The notes under the pieces were generated by a model. That model saw only the letters and a list, made by a program, of their open reading frames with translations. It was not told the DNA's origin and made no database searches. Shown here piece after piece: positions 1-7,848 of a stretch of DNA of 64,000 bases (position 1 is its first letter; each line of letters begins with the position of its first letter). The stretch covers positions 62,001 through 126,000 of the forward strand of contig NZ_QJVJ01000008.1 in the NCBI RefSeq assembly GCF_003217775.1, read 5' to 3'. This DNA comes from Paenibacillus flagellatus. Its GTDB lineage: Bacteria; Bacillota; Bacilli; Paenibacillales; NBRC-103111. A program made the translations under genes and the position numbers.

Positions 1-217
1 GGTGACGAGACGCATCTACGATTTGTCCGATATGGCTTGGAACGAACGCGAGCACGCGACGATCAACTTCCTGAAATGGTTCATCGACGAGCAGGTGGAG
101 GAGGAAGCGACGTTCGACGGCATCATCCAGAAGCTGCGCCGCATCGATAACGACAGCAACGCCTTCTATATGCTCGATGCGGAGCTGGCGAAGCGGACGT
201 TTACGCCGGAAGCTTGA
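1..217 (+). CDS. non-heme ferritin, C-terminal part (5' end outside window)
   Basis: The reading frame is open from the window edge to a TGA at 215-217 and encodes about 71 residues ending a ferritin. The stretch with HATINFLKWF, EQVEEEATF and IIQKLRRI resembles helices D and E of bacterial ferritins, which store iron as a cytosolic 24-mer. The GTG at position 2 is probably an internal valine, because the ferroxidase helices A to C must lie upstream. A strong terminator follows at 244-270. The family call rests on the C-terminal helix pattern only. Confidence 0.75.
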   Translation, partial: VTRRIYDLSDMAWNEREHATINFLKWFIDEQVEEEATFDGIIQKLRRIDNDSNAFYMLDAELAKRTFTPEA

Positions 218-243
218 TCCGGCTTGCGCGCGAGCGACACGGA

Positions 244-270
244 AGCCCGGCCTTGACGGCCGGGCTTTTT
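244..270 (+). terminator. intrinsic terminator after ferritin gene
   Basis: A 9-bp GC-rich stem (AGCCCGGCC with GGCCGGGCT) with a short loop is followed by a T run at 266-270. It ends the ferritin transcript just before the convergent AraC gene. Confidence 0.8.
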
Positions 271-295
271 CCGTCGGCCGGGGCTGCGGCCGCGG

Positions 296-1141
296 TCATT
301 TCAGTCCGAGCCGGATTCGCCGGTATTCGAGCGGCGTCAGCTTCTCCTGTTCCATGAACCGTTTGTTGAAGTAGCTCGGGTTCGGGTAGCCGACCTCCTC
401 GGCGATCCGTTTGACGGTCCAATCGGTACGTTCCAGCAGCAGCTGCTTGGCGAGCTGGAGGCGGCACAGCGTGACGAATTCGAGCGGAGACATCTGCATC
501 GTCTTGCGGAACAGCTTGCAGAAGTAGTAGGCGCTTACGCCCGCCGTCTCCGCCCACCGGTCGAGCTCGAACGGCTCGTGCGCGCGGGCGCGGATCAGCG
601 GCAGCAGCTTCGCCAGCCGGTCCGACGTGCCGGAAGCCTTGCCCCCAGTGAACGGCTCGGCCCGGCTCATAAACTCGGTCAAGATCGCGTACGTCAAGGA
701 AGAAAGTCTGGCCAGATGCAGAAACGAATGCGTCTCCGCTTCCGCCAGCAGCTCCTCGTAAAAAGGGACGAGCTCTCTCCACGACTTGACCGTCCATAGC
801 GGCGTCCGCCGGAACCCGTGCTCGGACAAATATTCGCCCAGCCTCGCCGAGCCGTAAAAGTGGACCCAGCGCACTTCCCAAGGGTCGTCGGTGCTGGAGT
901 AATAGCGCTGACGCATGAGCGGGAAGTAGAAGAAGGCGTCGCCGGGCAGCAGCGTGTACGTCTCCCCCTCGTATTCGACGTAGCCTTTGCCGGCGGTGAC
1001 CAGATGGATGTTGTAATTGTCGAGCGCCCCGTAGGCGCGGTCCACCGTATGATCCGGGTGGTCCCAATACCAGCCGACCGACTCCGGCAAGCAAAAGTAG
1101 GGCGGCTCGGCCAACGTCGGCAAATGATGCTGGCGCTGCAT
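296..1141 (-). CDS. AraC family transcriptional regulator
   Basis: This 281-residue protein has the classic AraC layout. An N-terminal cupin-like sensing half (about residues 25-120, with GYVEYEGETY and LLPGDAFFYFP) precedes a C-terminal double helix-turn-helix (about 185-280, with GVSAYYFCKLFRKT and IAEEVGYPNPSYFNKRF). Such proteins usually sense a sugar and activate adjacent catabolic genes. It is divergent from the Gfo/Idh oxidoreductase and aldo/keto reductase genes, which are likely targets. The inducer is unknown. Confidence 0.88.
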   Translation of the reverse strand: MQRQHHLPTLAEPPYFCLPESVGWYWDHPDHTVDRAYGALDNYNIHLVTAGKGYVEYEGETYTLLPGDAFFYFPLMRQRYYSSTDDPWEVRWVHFYGSARLGEYLSEHGFRRTPLWTVKSWRELVPFYEELLAEAETHSFLHLARLSSLTYAILTEFMSRAEPFTGGKASGTSDRLAKLLPLIRARAHEPFELDRWAETAGVSAYYFCKLFRKTMQMSPLEFVTLCRLQLAKQLLLERTDWTVKRIAEEVGYPNPSYFNKRFMEQEKLTPLEYRRIRLGLK

Positions 1142-1217
1142 GACGGCGTCACTCCCGATGACAATATCGTGTTAGGGATTGCAAAATAATATTATTTTTA
1201 TTTTAACGGCCCGCGTT

Positions 1218-1223
1218 TATAAT
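1218..1223 (+). promoter_or_regulatory. candidate -10 box for the Gfo/Idh-AKR operon
   Basis: TATAAT lies in an AT-rich patch between the divergent AraC and oxidoreductase genes. The -35 position (about 1195-1200, TTTTTA) is poor, which suits a promoter needing an AraC-type activator. The leader to the first gene would be about 170 bases. Confidence 0.4.
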
Positions 1224-1362
1224 GACAATTGTGAGCTACATCCAGTCTTCGATGCTCGGACCCGCATGAATCATCCGGGTTCGAACGTCGGAGCGGGCCG
1301 CCGGGAAGCGGGCGAAGGAACGCGACGGCTGCCGTGCGGCAGGGCATACGAAAACGTTTATA

Positions 1363-1376
1363 TTTACTCGAGTAAA
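1363..1376 (+). promoter_or_regulatory. 14-bp perfect palindrome before Gfo/Idh start
   Basis: TTTACTCGAGTAAA is a perfect palindrome eight bases before the ribosome site of the Gfo/Idh gene. It could be an operator for a dimeric repressor or a small mRNA hairpin. No regulator can be assigned from the sequence. Confidence 0.3.
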
Positions 1377-1396
1377 AAATGTTGGGAGAGTGGAGC

Positions 1397-2398
1397 ATGA
1401 TGAGCGAACGCAACGTAAGGTGGGGCGTGCTCGGCTGTGCCGGCATCGCCGTCCGTTCGGTAATACCGGGCATTCGGGCGTCCCGTACCGGGGAAGTGGC
1501 GGCGATCGCGAGCCGCGACGCGGCCAAGGCGAAGGAAACCGCGGAGAAGCTAGGCATCCCGAAGTCGTACGGGAGCTACGAGGAGCTGCTGGCGGACCCC
1601 GAAATCGATGCGGTGTACATACCGCTGCCGAACCATCTGCACAAGCCGTGGACGATCCGGGCCGCGCAGGCGGGCAAGCACGTGCTGTGCGAGAAGCCGA
1701 TCGCGCTCGACGCCGCGGAGGCGGAGGAGATGGCGCTAGCTTGCCGCGAGGCGGGCGTCGTGCTGGCGGAGGCGTTCATGTACCGGTACCATCCGCGGTA
1801 CGATCGGATCAAGGATATTATCCGCAGCGGCGAAATCGGCGATATCCGCGGCATGCACGGGGTGTTCTCGTTCAATAACGCCGGGGATTCGAAAAACATT
1901 CGCTACAAGGCGGAGTGGGGCGGCGGCTCGGTCTACGACGTCGGCTGCTATCCGATCAGCGCGGCCCGCTACTTGCTCGGACGGGAGCCGATCGCCGCGA
2001 CGGCCAATGCGCTGTTCTCCCCCGACCACGGCGGCGTCGATATGATGGCGTCGGGTCTCGTCGAATTCGGCGACGGCTTGTCGCTGACGTTCGACTGCTC
2101 CATGTGGGCGGCCGGCCGCAATACGCTCGAGGTGCTCGGGACCGAAGGGCGGATCGAAGTGCCGCATGCGTTCGTCCATCCGCCGGGCAAAGGCGGCTTT
2201 ATCGTGGAGACGAGGGCGGCGGGGCGCCGCGAGGAGCCGGCGGACGACGTGAACCAGTACGCGCTGCAGGCGGACGATTTCGCCGCCGTCATGAGAGGAG
2301 AGCCGCAGCGGTTCGCGCCGGACGACGCCGTCGCCAACATGCGGGTCGTCGACGCGGTGCTGAAATCGGCGAGAGAACGGGTTCGCGTCGAATTGTAA
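1397..2398 (+). CDS. Gfo/Idh/MocA family NAD(P)-dependent oxidoreductase
   Basis: The 333-residue product has an N-terminal Rossmann fold beginning WGVLGCAGIA and the family's EKP motif (CEKPIALDAAEA), followed by the C-terminal beta-sheet substrate domain. Members oxidise or reduce sugars and inositols with NAD(P) in the cytosol. The start at 1397 fits GGGAGAG at 1384-1390; an upstream in-frame ATG at 1379 lacks a ribosome site, and an ATG at 1400 is an alternative. It is followed after 21 bases by an aldo/keto reductase, so the two probably form a carbohydrate oxidoreduction operon under the divergent AraC protein. Confidence 0.88.
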   Translation: MMSERNVRWGVLGCAGIAVRSVIPGIRASRTGEVAAIASRDAAKAKETAEKLGIPKSYGSYEELLADPEIDAVYIPLPNHLHKPWTIRAAQAGKHVLCEKPIALDAAEAEEMALACREAGVVLAEAFMYRYHPRYDRIKDIIRSGEIGDIRGMHGVFSFNNAGDSKNIRYKAEWGGGSVYDVGCYPISAARYLLGREPIAATANALFSPDHGGVDMMASGLVEFGDGLSLTFDCSMWAAGRNTLEVLGTEGRIEVPHAFVHPPGKGGFIVETRAAGRREEPADDVNQYALQADDFAAVMRGEPQRFAPDDAVANMRVVDAVLKSARERVRVEL

Positions 2399-2419
2399 CC
2401 GACGGAAGGAGAATGGGCG

Positions 2420-3367
2420 ATGATGAAATACATCGACATTGCGGGAGCGGGGATGCCCTGCTCCAAGCTGGTGCTCGGAACGGATTATTACAAGCCGGAC
2501 ATCATGGACAAGATCGGACCGATCCTCGACGCCTTCACGGACATGGGAGGCAACGCGATCGACACGGCGCATATTTACGGCGGGGGCAACAGCGAGAGGG
2601 CGCTCGGGCTATGGATGGAAAGCCGGAACAATCGCGACCGGGTGCTTATTCTGACCAAGGGTGCGCATCATAACCGGGACGGTCCCCGGGTGACGGCGGC
2701 GCACATCGCGCAAGATTTGGAGGAAAGCCTGGAGCGGCTGCGCACCGATTACATCGATCTGTACGCGCTGCACCGGGACGATCCGACGCAGCCCGTAGGC
2801 GGAATCGTCGAGGCGCTGAACGCGCATATCGACGCGGGGCGCATCCGGGCGATCGGGGCGTCCAACTGGACGCACCAGCGGCTGCAGGAGGCGAACGAGT
2901 ATGCGGCCGCCCACGGGCTCGTCGGCTTCTCGTTCAGCAGCCCGAACTTGAGCTTGGCGAAGCCGAACGAGCCGCGCTGGGAGGGCTGCGTCTCCGCCGA
3001 CGAGGCGGCCTGCGACTGGCACGAGCGGGTGCAAATGCCGCTCTTGTCCTGGTCGTCGCAGGCGGGCGGCTTCTTCTCCGGGCGGTTCTCCCCGGAGAAG
3101 ACCGACGACAAGGAGGCGGTTCGCGTCTACTACAGCGACGCGAACTGGGAACGGCTTCGCCGCTCCCGCGAGCTCGCGGAGCGGAAGGGCGCGACGCCGA
3201 TCCAGATCGCGTGCGCGTACGTGCTGTGCCAGCCGTTCCCGGCTTGCGCGCTCGTCGGGCCGCAAAGCCCGGAGGAGCTGCGCTCCAGCGCGGCGGCACT
3301 CGCGATCGAGCTGTCGCGCGACGAGCTGGAATGGCTCGATTTGCGCTCCGATCGCGCGCCGCTTTGA
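2420..3367 (+). CDS. aldo/keto reductase
   Basis: A 315-residue TIM-barrel reductase. The AKR signatures are present: the Asp/Tyr pair in DTAHIYGGGNSE, the catalytic-type Lys in LTKGAHH, the His in LHRDDP, and a C-terminal coenzyme-binding region near VGPQSPEEL. It would reduce a carbonyl or oxidise a sugar alcohol with NAD(P)H in the cytosol. A GGAAGGAG site lies just upstream. Co-transcription with the Gfo/Idh gene suggests both act on one sugar derivative; the substrate is unknown. Confidence 0.88.
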   Translation: MMKYIDIAGAGMPCSKLVLGTDYYKPDIMDKIGPILDAFTDMGGNAIDTAHIYGGGNSERALGLWMESRNNRDRVLILTKGAHHNRDGPRVTAAHIAQDLEESLERLRTDYIDLYALHRDDPTQPVGGIVEALNAHIDAGRIRAIGASNWTHQRLQEANEYAAAHGLVGFSFSSPNLSLAKPNEPRWEGCVSADEAACDWHERVQMPLLSWSSQAGGFFSGRFSPEKTDDKEAVRVYYSDANWERLRRSRELAERKGATPIQIACAYVLCQPFPACALVGPQSPEELRSSAAALAIELSRDELEWLDLRSDRAPL

Positions 3368-3418
3368 CGGCCGAGCGAGAGCGAGGCTTTTGCGCCAATT
3401 AGCCGCTCCCAACCGATA

Positions 3419-3465
3419 AAAAGGAAGCCTGCGTCGCCCGGATCGGCGTGCAGGCTTCCTTTTCG
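3419..3465. terminator. bidirectional intrinsic terminator
   Basis: The arms AAGGAAGCCTGC (3421-3432) and GCAGGCTTCCTT (3450-3461) pair perfectly, with an A run on the left and a T run on the right. It can end both the aldo/keto reductase operon and the convergent LysM/M23 gene. Confidence 0.85.
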
Positions 3466-3476
3466 TTCGCCACGTA

Positions 3477-4310
3477 TTATTGCTGGAGCTCCCACCAAGA
3501 CAAATACGGGAACGGGTCGATCGTTTTCCACGGGGATACGTCGGTTTTGTAAATGCTGAAGTGCAGGTGCGGCAAAAATTGCCCTTCCGTCCCTTCCGGG
3601 CCGTAGCCGGTATTGCCGACATATCCGATCAGCTGGCCCTTCTTGATCGAGGCGCCCATCTTCATGCCGCCGGCATAGCCGGACATATGGGCGTAATAGA
3701 AGGCGGTGGAATCGTCGGTTTTGACGGTCAGCCGCCATCCGCCGTACTGGTTCCAGCCGATATTGATGACCGTGCCGTCCGCGGCGCTGTACACCGGCAC
3801 TCCTTTGTCCGCGAAAATATCGACCCCTTCGTGGGCGCGGATTTCGGCTCCCGTCGGGCTCCACGTTCTCGCCTCGGCGTAATTGTTCACGTACGGCTTG
3901 TACGTGTTCGGCTTCAGCGGAAACGCGCCGTTCCCATAAGCGGAAGGCTTCTCGGGGATGCGGATGCTGTCTCCCGGGTTCAGCACGTTCGGGTTCGCGA
4001 TTTGCGGATTGGCGCGCATGAGCACGGACAGCGGAACGCCGACCTTGACGGCGATTTTCCAATAGACGTCGTTCGGCTGGACGATGTAAACGTTTTTCTC
4101 GTCCGGCACCTGCAGCGTCTGTCCCGGATACAGCATCGTCGAAACGTTCGGGTTCAGCTTCATCAAATCCTGAACGGTAAGCTTGTTCGCCGTGGCGATT
4201 TTCCACAGCGTATCGCCGGGCTGCACCGTGTACGCAGCCGCCTCGGCGGACGAAGCGACGAGCGAAAATCCGAGCATGACGCCGGTAAGTAGAGCAAATG
4301 CTTTTTTCAC
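3477..4310 (-). CDS. secreted LysM/M23 peptidoglycan endopeptidase
   Basis: A 277-residue exported cell-wall enzyme. A signal peptide (1-25, ending SAEA) is followed by two LysM peptidoglycan-binding repeats (about 27-70 and 74-118, each with a QPGDTLWKIA-like start). The C-terminal M23 metallopeptidase has metal ligands in HEGVD (H160, D164) and HLH (H248, H250), plus H208 in YAHM. Such enzymes cut peptide cross-bridges during growth or sporulation. It is transcribed alone, convergent with the reductase operon and divergent from the ECF sigma gene. Confidence 0.92.
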   Translation of the reverse strand: MKKAFALLTGVMLGFSLVASSAEAAAYTVQPGDTLWKIATANKLTVQDLMKLNPNVSTMLYPGQTLQVPDEKNVYIVQPNDVYWKIAVKVGVPLSVLMRANPQIANPNVLNPGDSIRIPEKPSAYGNGAFPLKPNTYKPYVNNYAEARTWSPTGAEIRAHEGVDIFADKGVPVYSAADGTVINIGWNQYGGWRLTVKTDDSTAFYYAHMSGYAGGMKMGASIKKGQLIGYVGNTGYGPEGTEGQFLPHLHFSIYKTDVSPWKTIDPFPYLSWWELQQ

Positions 4311-4430
4311 TGGGGGTCAACTCCTTATGTACCGGATGTAGTTCAAGTGTATAAGAAACCGCCCTCTCTTTTTAAGCTGTAAGTATTGGAAACGCATACG
4401 CGGCCGTGGACGGCATATTGGACCGGAGCG

Positions 4431-4459
4431 GGAACATTTGCGGCACGGGAGGTGTCTAA
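4431..4459 (+). promoter_or_regulatory. candidate ECF-type autoregulatory promoter
   Basis: GGAAC (4431-4435), 17 bases, then TGTCTAA (4453-4459) resembles the GGAAC/CGTC pattern of many ECF promoters. It sits directly before the sigma gene, which would suit autoregulation. The transcript would begin almost at the ribosome site. Confidence 0.35.
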
Positions 4460-4478
4460 CGAATAGAGGTGAATGCGT

Positions 4479-5021
4479 TTGGATCACGAGTACATGCGGC
4501 ACGTCATTCGGAGCGGGGATCCGGAATCGCTCTTGAACGACCTCATGAGCGCATACGGCGACGAAGTATGGAGGTATGCGCGGGTTTTGGCCGGACGGGA
4601 TGATGCGGCCGACGAGATCGCCCAGGACGTGTTCTGGAAAGCGTATCTTCATCTCGCTTCGTTTCGGGGAGAAAGCTCCGTGAAGACGTGGCTGCTCGCC
4701 ATTACGCGGCGAACGGCCTTGAATTATCGGCGCAGCGCGTTCGTCCGGAAGGTAACGCTGGCGGGACTGCTCGGGCCGAAGGGTGCCCACCGGTCGGCGG
4801 AAGAGACGGTGATGGAGCGGCAGGCGGAACGGGAGCTGTGGGATATCGTACTCGCGCTCCCCGCCCGGTACCGGGAAGCGATCGTGCTGGAGGCGCACTA
4901 CGGACTGTCGTATCGGGAGATGGCCGAGCTGCTCGGCGTGTCGGAGGGCACCGTCAAATCGCGGCTGCACCGGGCGAGGTCCAAGGTGGAGCGGGCGAGA
5001 AAGGAGTTGGATCGCGAATGA
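4479..5021 (+). CDS. ECF RNA polymerase sigma factor
   Basis: About 180 residues with sigma region 2 (DDAADEIAQDVFWKAYLHLASFRGESSVKTWLLAITRR) described here only by position, about residues 45-85, and region 4 (YREAIVLEAHYGLSYREMAELL, then GVSEGTVKSRLHRAR) about 130-170. It directs RNA polymerase to stress promoters. The ATG at 4473 is only one base after AGAGGTG (4465-4471), while the TTG at 4479 is properly spaced, so TTG is preferred. It overlaps the next gene by ATGA, implying that the partner modulates its activity. Confidence 0.88.
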   Translation: MDHEYMRHVIRSGDPESLLNDLMSAYGDEVWRYARVLAGRDDAADEIAQDVFWKAYLHLASFRGESSVKTWLLAITRRTALNYRRSAFVRKVTLAGLLGPKGAHRSAEETVMERQAERELWDIVLALPARYREAIVLEAHYGLSYREMAELLGVSEGTVKSRLHRARSKVERARKELDRE

Positions 5022-6004
5022 CGTCAAAAAACGATCGAAACGAAGCGGCCGCACCGAAGCCCGATTGGTATGCCGGCTTGCGGCATTCGCCCTTTGCGGG
5101 GTCGTTCGGCGAGAATAACCGGCGGCACGTCATCGGGAGGCTGCACGGTCGCGGCAGCGAAGGCGTTAACGGGTTTCGCCGCATCAAACGATACGCCGCT
5201 GCCGGCGCCGCCGCCGTCCTGCTGCTGGTGGCCGTCGCCGATCCGGCCGGCTGGCGCGAAGGGCCGAATGCCGGAATTGGAAATGGGAATGAAAGGGAGA
5301 CACGAAACCTTTACACGGCGAAAAACGTCAAACTAGTGGAGGCGTTTCCGGGCGGCGACTACACCGCGGGGAATCCGGCCGGCTGCTGGTGGAATGTATA
5401 CGAGCCGTTCGAGAGTCTGCAAGACCGGACGATCCGGATCGAAGCGGTTCACCGGGGCACCGGATATACGATGGAGGAGCTTGCGGAGACGAAGCTGTCC
5501 GAGGCCGGCCAAGCGTACGGCGGCTTTACCCGCATCCCCACCCGCTTCGCGCTTCCTTTGCCGGGGGTGTGGACGTTTACCGTCTTTTTGGACGGGGAGC
5601 GGTACGGCGACGTTGCGTTCGACGTTCCCGATCATCCGTGGCAGGTGAGCCCGACGTTTCGCGGAGGGGCGTACGAGCTTCGCGGCGTGCAGGGGAGGCT
5701 TGGCTTCATCGACGCGGGCTTTCGGGCGGGCCGGGCGAACAAGTATATGTGGCACTTCTGGGGCAGGCCCGACGAGCTGCGGGGCGAGCTGACGATCCGG
5801 GCGGTGCGGCAAGGAACGAGCCGAATCGAAGAGCTGTTCGCCGCTCCCGATACGGGCTCCGCCCTGAACGGCGCGGATGCCGCGGTTCCGGCCATGCTGA
5901 CGCTTCCGGAGCCGGGGTTGTGGCGGCTGATGGCGTTCGTCGGCGGCCGGCTGTACGGCAGTGTCGTCGTCGAAGCGGAGCCTTCCGCCGGAACGGACCG
6001 TTAG
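5018..6004 (+). CDS. membrane protein co-translated with ECF sigma factor, putative anti-sigma or signal protein
   Basis: The 328-residue product starts at an ATG overlapping the sigma stop codon (ATGA at 5018-5021). A cytosolic N-terminus of about 58 residues precedes one membrane segment (about 59-75, AAAGAAAVLLLVAVA). The large outside part contains two similar beta-rich halves, each ending in a pattern like PLPGVWTFTVFLDGERYGDV and LPEPGLWRLMAFVGGRLYGS. No zinc-binding HxxxCxxC anti-sigma motif is visible. Gene coupling suggests it controls the sigma factor; this is inference, and I do not recognise the family with certainty. Confidence 0.6.
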   Translation: MTSKNDRNEAAAPKPDWYAGLRHSPFAGSFGENNRRHVIGRLHGRGSEGVNGFRRIKRYAAAGAAAVLLLVAVADPAGWREGPNAGIGNGNERETRNLYTAKNVKLVEAFPGGDYTAGNPAGCWWNVYEPFESLQDRTIRIEAVHRGTGYTMEELAETKLSEAGQAYGGFTRIPTRFALPLPGVWTFTVFLDGERYGDVAFDVPDHPWQVSPTFRGGAYELRGVQGRLGFIDAGFRAGRANKYMWHFWGRPDELRGELTIRAVRQGTSRIEELFAAPDTGSALNGADAAVPAMLTLPEPGLWRLMAFVGGRLYGSVVVEAEPSAGTDR

Positions 6005-6036
6005 CGTCCGATTTCCGTTTGCGTCCCCCGATGCAG

Positions 6037-6042
6037 TATAAT
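6037..6042 (+). promoter_or_regulatory. candidate -10 box for the methyltransferase gene
   Basis: TATAAT lies 110 bases before the methyltransferase start. Only a weak -35 (TTTCCG near 6013-6018, 18-base spacer) is visible. Confidence 0.4.
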
Positions 6043-6152
6043 GGTCCCGAAAGGAAGCATCGCGTTGCTTTCGGAGAACGGGGCTCGGGGGTTCCCCGAA
6101 AAGTACGCGGCATGAGGTTCGAACGTTTACGTCACTTTTGGGGGATTCGTGT

Positions 6153-7343
6153 ATGGATGTATCGGAATTGCTGCGGGAGACGATCGCCGCCGGAACGTGG
6201 ACGCAGGCGGTGCTCAGCCAGCCGAAGAAAGGAAGCGGGGCGACGGCCGACAAGGTGAAGATCAAGCCGGTCATGCTGAAGAACGGCCTGCATTATCAAT
6301 TCGCCCATTATACCGGCACGAAGGTGCTGCACGAGAACGTCGAGCCGGAGAGGACCGCCGCCCGCGCGGAGGAGCTGCTGCTCGCCCATTACAAGCAAGC
6401 GCTGCTGCAAACCGGCGGCGCCGACTACCATATCCTGTTCAACAAGAAAGGCGAAGCGACCGTATTGAAAAAGCGGGCGACGAAGACGACCGTCGAGCTG
6501 TCGCACAACCGCAAGAAGCGGTACCTGCTCGAGGAGGGGACGCCCGTCCCGTTTCTCGTCGAGCTCGGCGTCATGAACGCGCAGGGCAAGGTGCTCGCGG
6601 CGAAATACGACAAGTTCCGGCAAATCAACCGGTTTCTCGAAATGATCGACGACATCGTCGCCTATTTGCCGCAAAACCGGACGATCCGGATCGTCGACTT
6701 CGGCTGCGGCAAGTCGTATTTGACGTTCGCGCTGTACCATTACTTGCATGACGTCCGCAAGCTCGACATCGAGGCGGTCGGCCTCGACCTGAAGGAGGAC
6801 GTCATCGCCCACTGCGGCGCGCTGGCGCAAACGCTCCGTTACGAGCGGCTCCGCTTCCTCGTCGGCGACATCAGCCGCTACGACGAGCACGGCGCCGTCG
6901 ATATGGTCGTAACGCTGCACGCCTGCGATACGGCGACGGACGCCGCGCTGGAGAAGGCGGTCCGGTGGGACGCCGGCGTCATCCTGTCGGTGCCGTGCTG
7001 CCAGCACGAGCTGTTCGGGCAGGTGCGCAGCGACGCGCTCTCGCCGCTGCTCAAGCACGGCATTCTCAAGGAGCGGTTCGCCTCGCTCGCCACCGACGCG
7101 GCGCGGGCGCAGCTGCTCGAGCTGGTCGGCTACAAGACGCAGCTGCTGGAGTTCATCGACATGGAGCATACGCCGAAAAACATCCTCATCCGCGCCGTCA
7201 AGGAACGCCGCGGGCCGGACGGCGCGGAGACGGCCGCGCTGGCCGCCGCGTACCGCGCATTCGCCGGGACGCTCGGAATTACGCCTTACTTGGAGCGAGC
7301 GCTTGAGGACAAGCTCGCCCCCCTGTTTATCGCAACGAAATAG
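6153..7343 (+). CDS. class I SAM-dependent methyltransferase (Methyltransf_32-like)
   Basis: A 396-residue cytosolic protein. Its middle holds a class I methyltransferase core: motif I in IVDFGCGKSYLTFAL, the acidic motif II residue in VGLDLKEDV, and a post-core VTLHACDTATD segment. The PCCQHEL motif is typical of this RNA-methyltransferase-like group (also seen in eukaryotic METTL25-type proteins). The N-terminal half is probably for substrate recognition. The ATG at 6153 follows GGGGGATT; the TTG at 6138 precedes that site and is rejected. The substrate is unknown. Confidence 0.75.
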   Translation: MDVSELLRETIAAGTWTQAVLSQPKKGSGATADKVKIKPVMLKNGLHYQFAHYTGTKVLHENVEPERTAARAEELLLAHYKQALLQTGGADYHILFNKKGEATVLKKRATKTTVELSHNRKKRYLLEEGTPVPFLVELGVMNAQGKVLAAKYDKFRQINRFLEMIDDIVAYLPQNRTIRIVDFGCGKSYLTFALYHYLHDVRKLDIEAVGLDLKEDVIAHCGALAQTLRYERLRFLVGDISRYDEHGAVDMVVTLHACDTATDAALEKAVRWDAGVILSVPCCQHELFGQVRSDALSPLLKHGILKERFASLATDAARAQLLELVGYKTQLLEFIDMEHTPKNILIRAVKERRGPDGAETAALAAAYRAFAGTLGITPYLERALEDKLAPLFIATK

Positions 7344-7437
7344 AGAGAAAAATAGCTCCTGACGGAGCCATCGGACAAGAGGGAATGGAACCGCCGGTTC
7401 CGCGCCAATAACGAAGGAATCACGGGAGGATAACGGA

Positions 7438-7695
7438 GTGGAGACGAAACCTATGAACGGCACGGAGAAACGGGGACGGCCGCGCAAATGGGTCAAGCTG
7501 TTGCAACCGCTGCTGATCGCGGCCTGTTTGTTTTTGTGGCTGGTGCTGACCCCCACGGGTCAGCTCATCCACGCGGTCGTCTTCTGGAAGACGCTCAGCC
7601 CGCAGGAGGTCAATATCATCTGCGCGGCGCTGTCGATCGCGGCGGCGCTCGTCCAGGTGCTGCTGAGCCGGCGGACGGAACAATCGAACGGCTGA
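7438..7695 (+). CDS. small two-pass membrane protein, unknown function
   Basis: An 85-residue protein starting at GTG after GGGAGGA (7424-7430). A basic N-terminus (KRGRPRKWVK) is followed by two hydrophobic segments, about residues 22-38 and 57-75. The short loop between them carries TPTGQLIHAVVFWKTLSPQEV. No family is recognised. It follows the methyltransferase by 94 bases and ends before a strong bidirectional terminator. Confidence 0.6.
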   Translation: METKPMNGTEKRGRPRKWVKLLQPLLIAACLFLWLVLTPTGQLIHAVVFWKTLSPQEVNIICAALSIAAALVQVLLSRRTEQSNG

Positions 7696-7730
7696 CCGAT
7701 CCGCATGACGCAAAGACGCAAGGACGCGAA

Positions 7731-7780
7731 GAAAAGCTCCCGCCATCGCCGGTACATCGGCGATTGGCGGGAGCTTTTTG
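7731..7780. terminator. bidirectional intrinsic terminator
   Basis: A long, nearly perfect hairpin has arms AGCTCCCGCC..CGCCG and CGGCG..GGCGGGAGCT, flanked by A4 on the left and T5 on the right. It serves the small membrane protein gene and the convergent MoxR-DUF58-DUF4129 operon. Confidence 0.85.
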
Positions 7781-7848
7781 CCGTCGTCGAAGATCGGAGC
7801 CGCCGGGGACGCGAGGTTACCCGGCGGTTTGTCGTATGGGCGACGCGC

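Noticed and set aside
1-217. Complete 71-aa protein starting at GTG 2
   Set aside because: Ferritin similarity implies that the frame continues upstream of the window.
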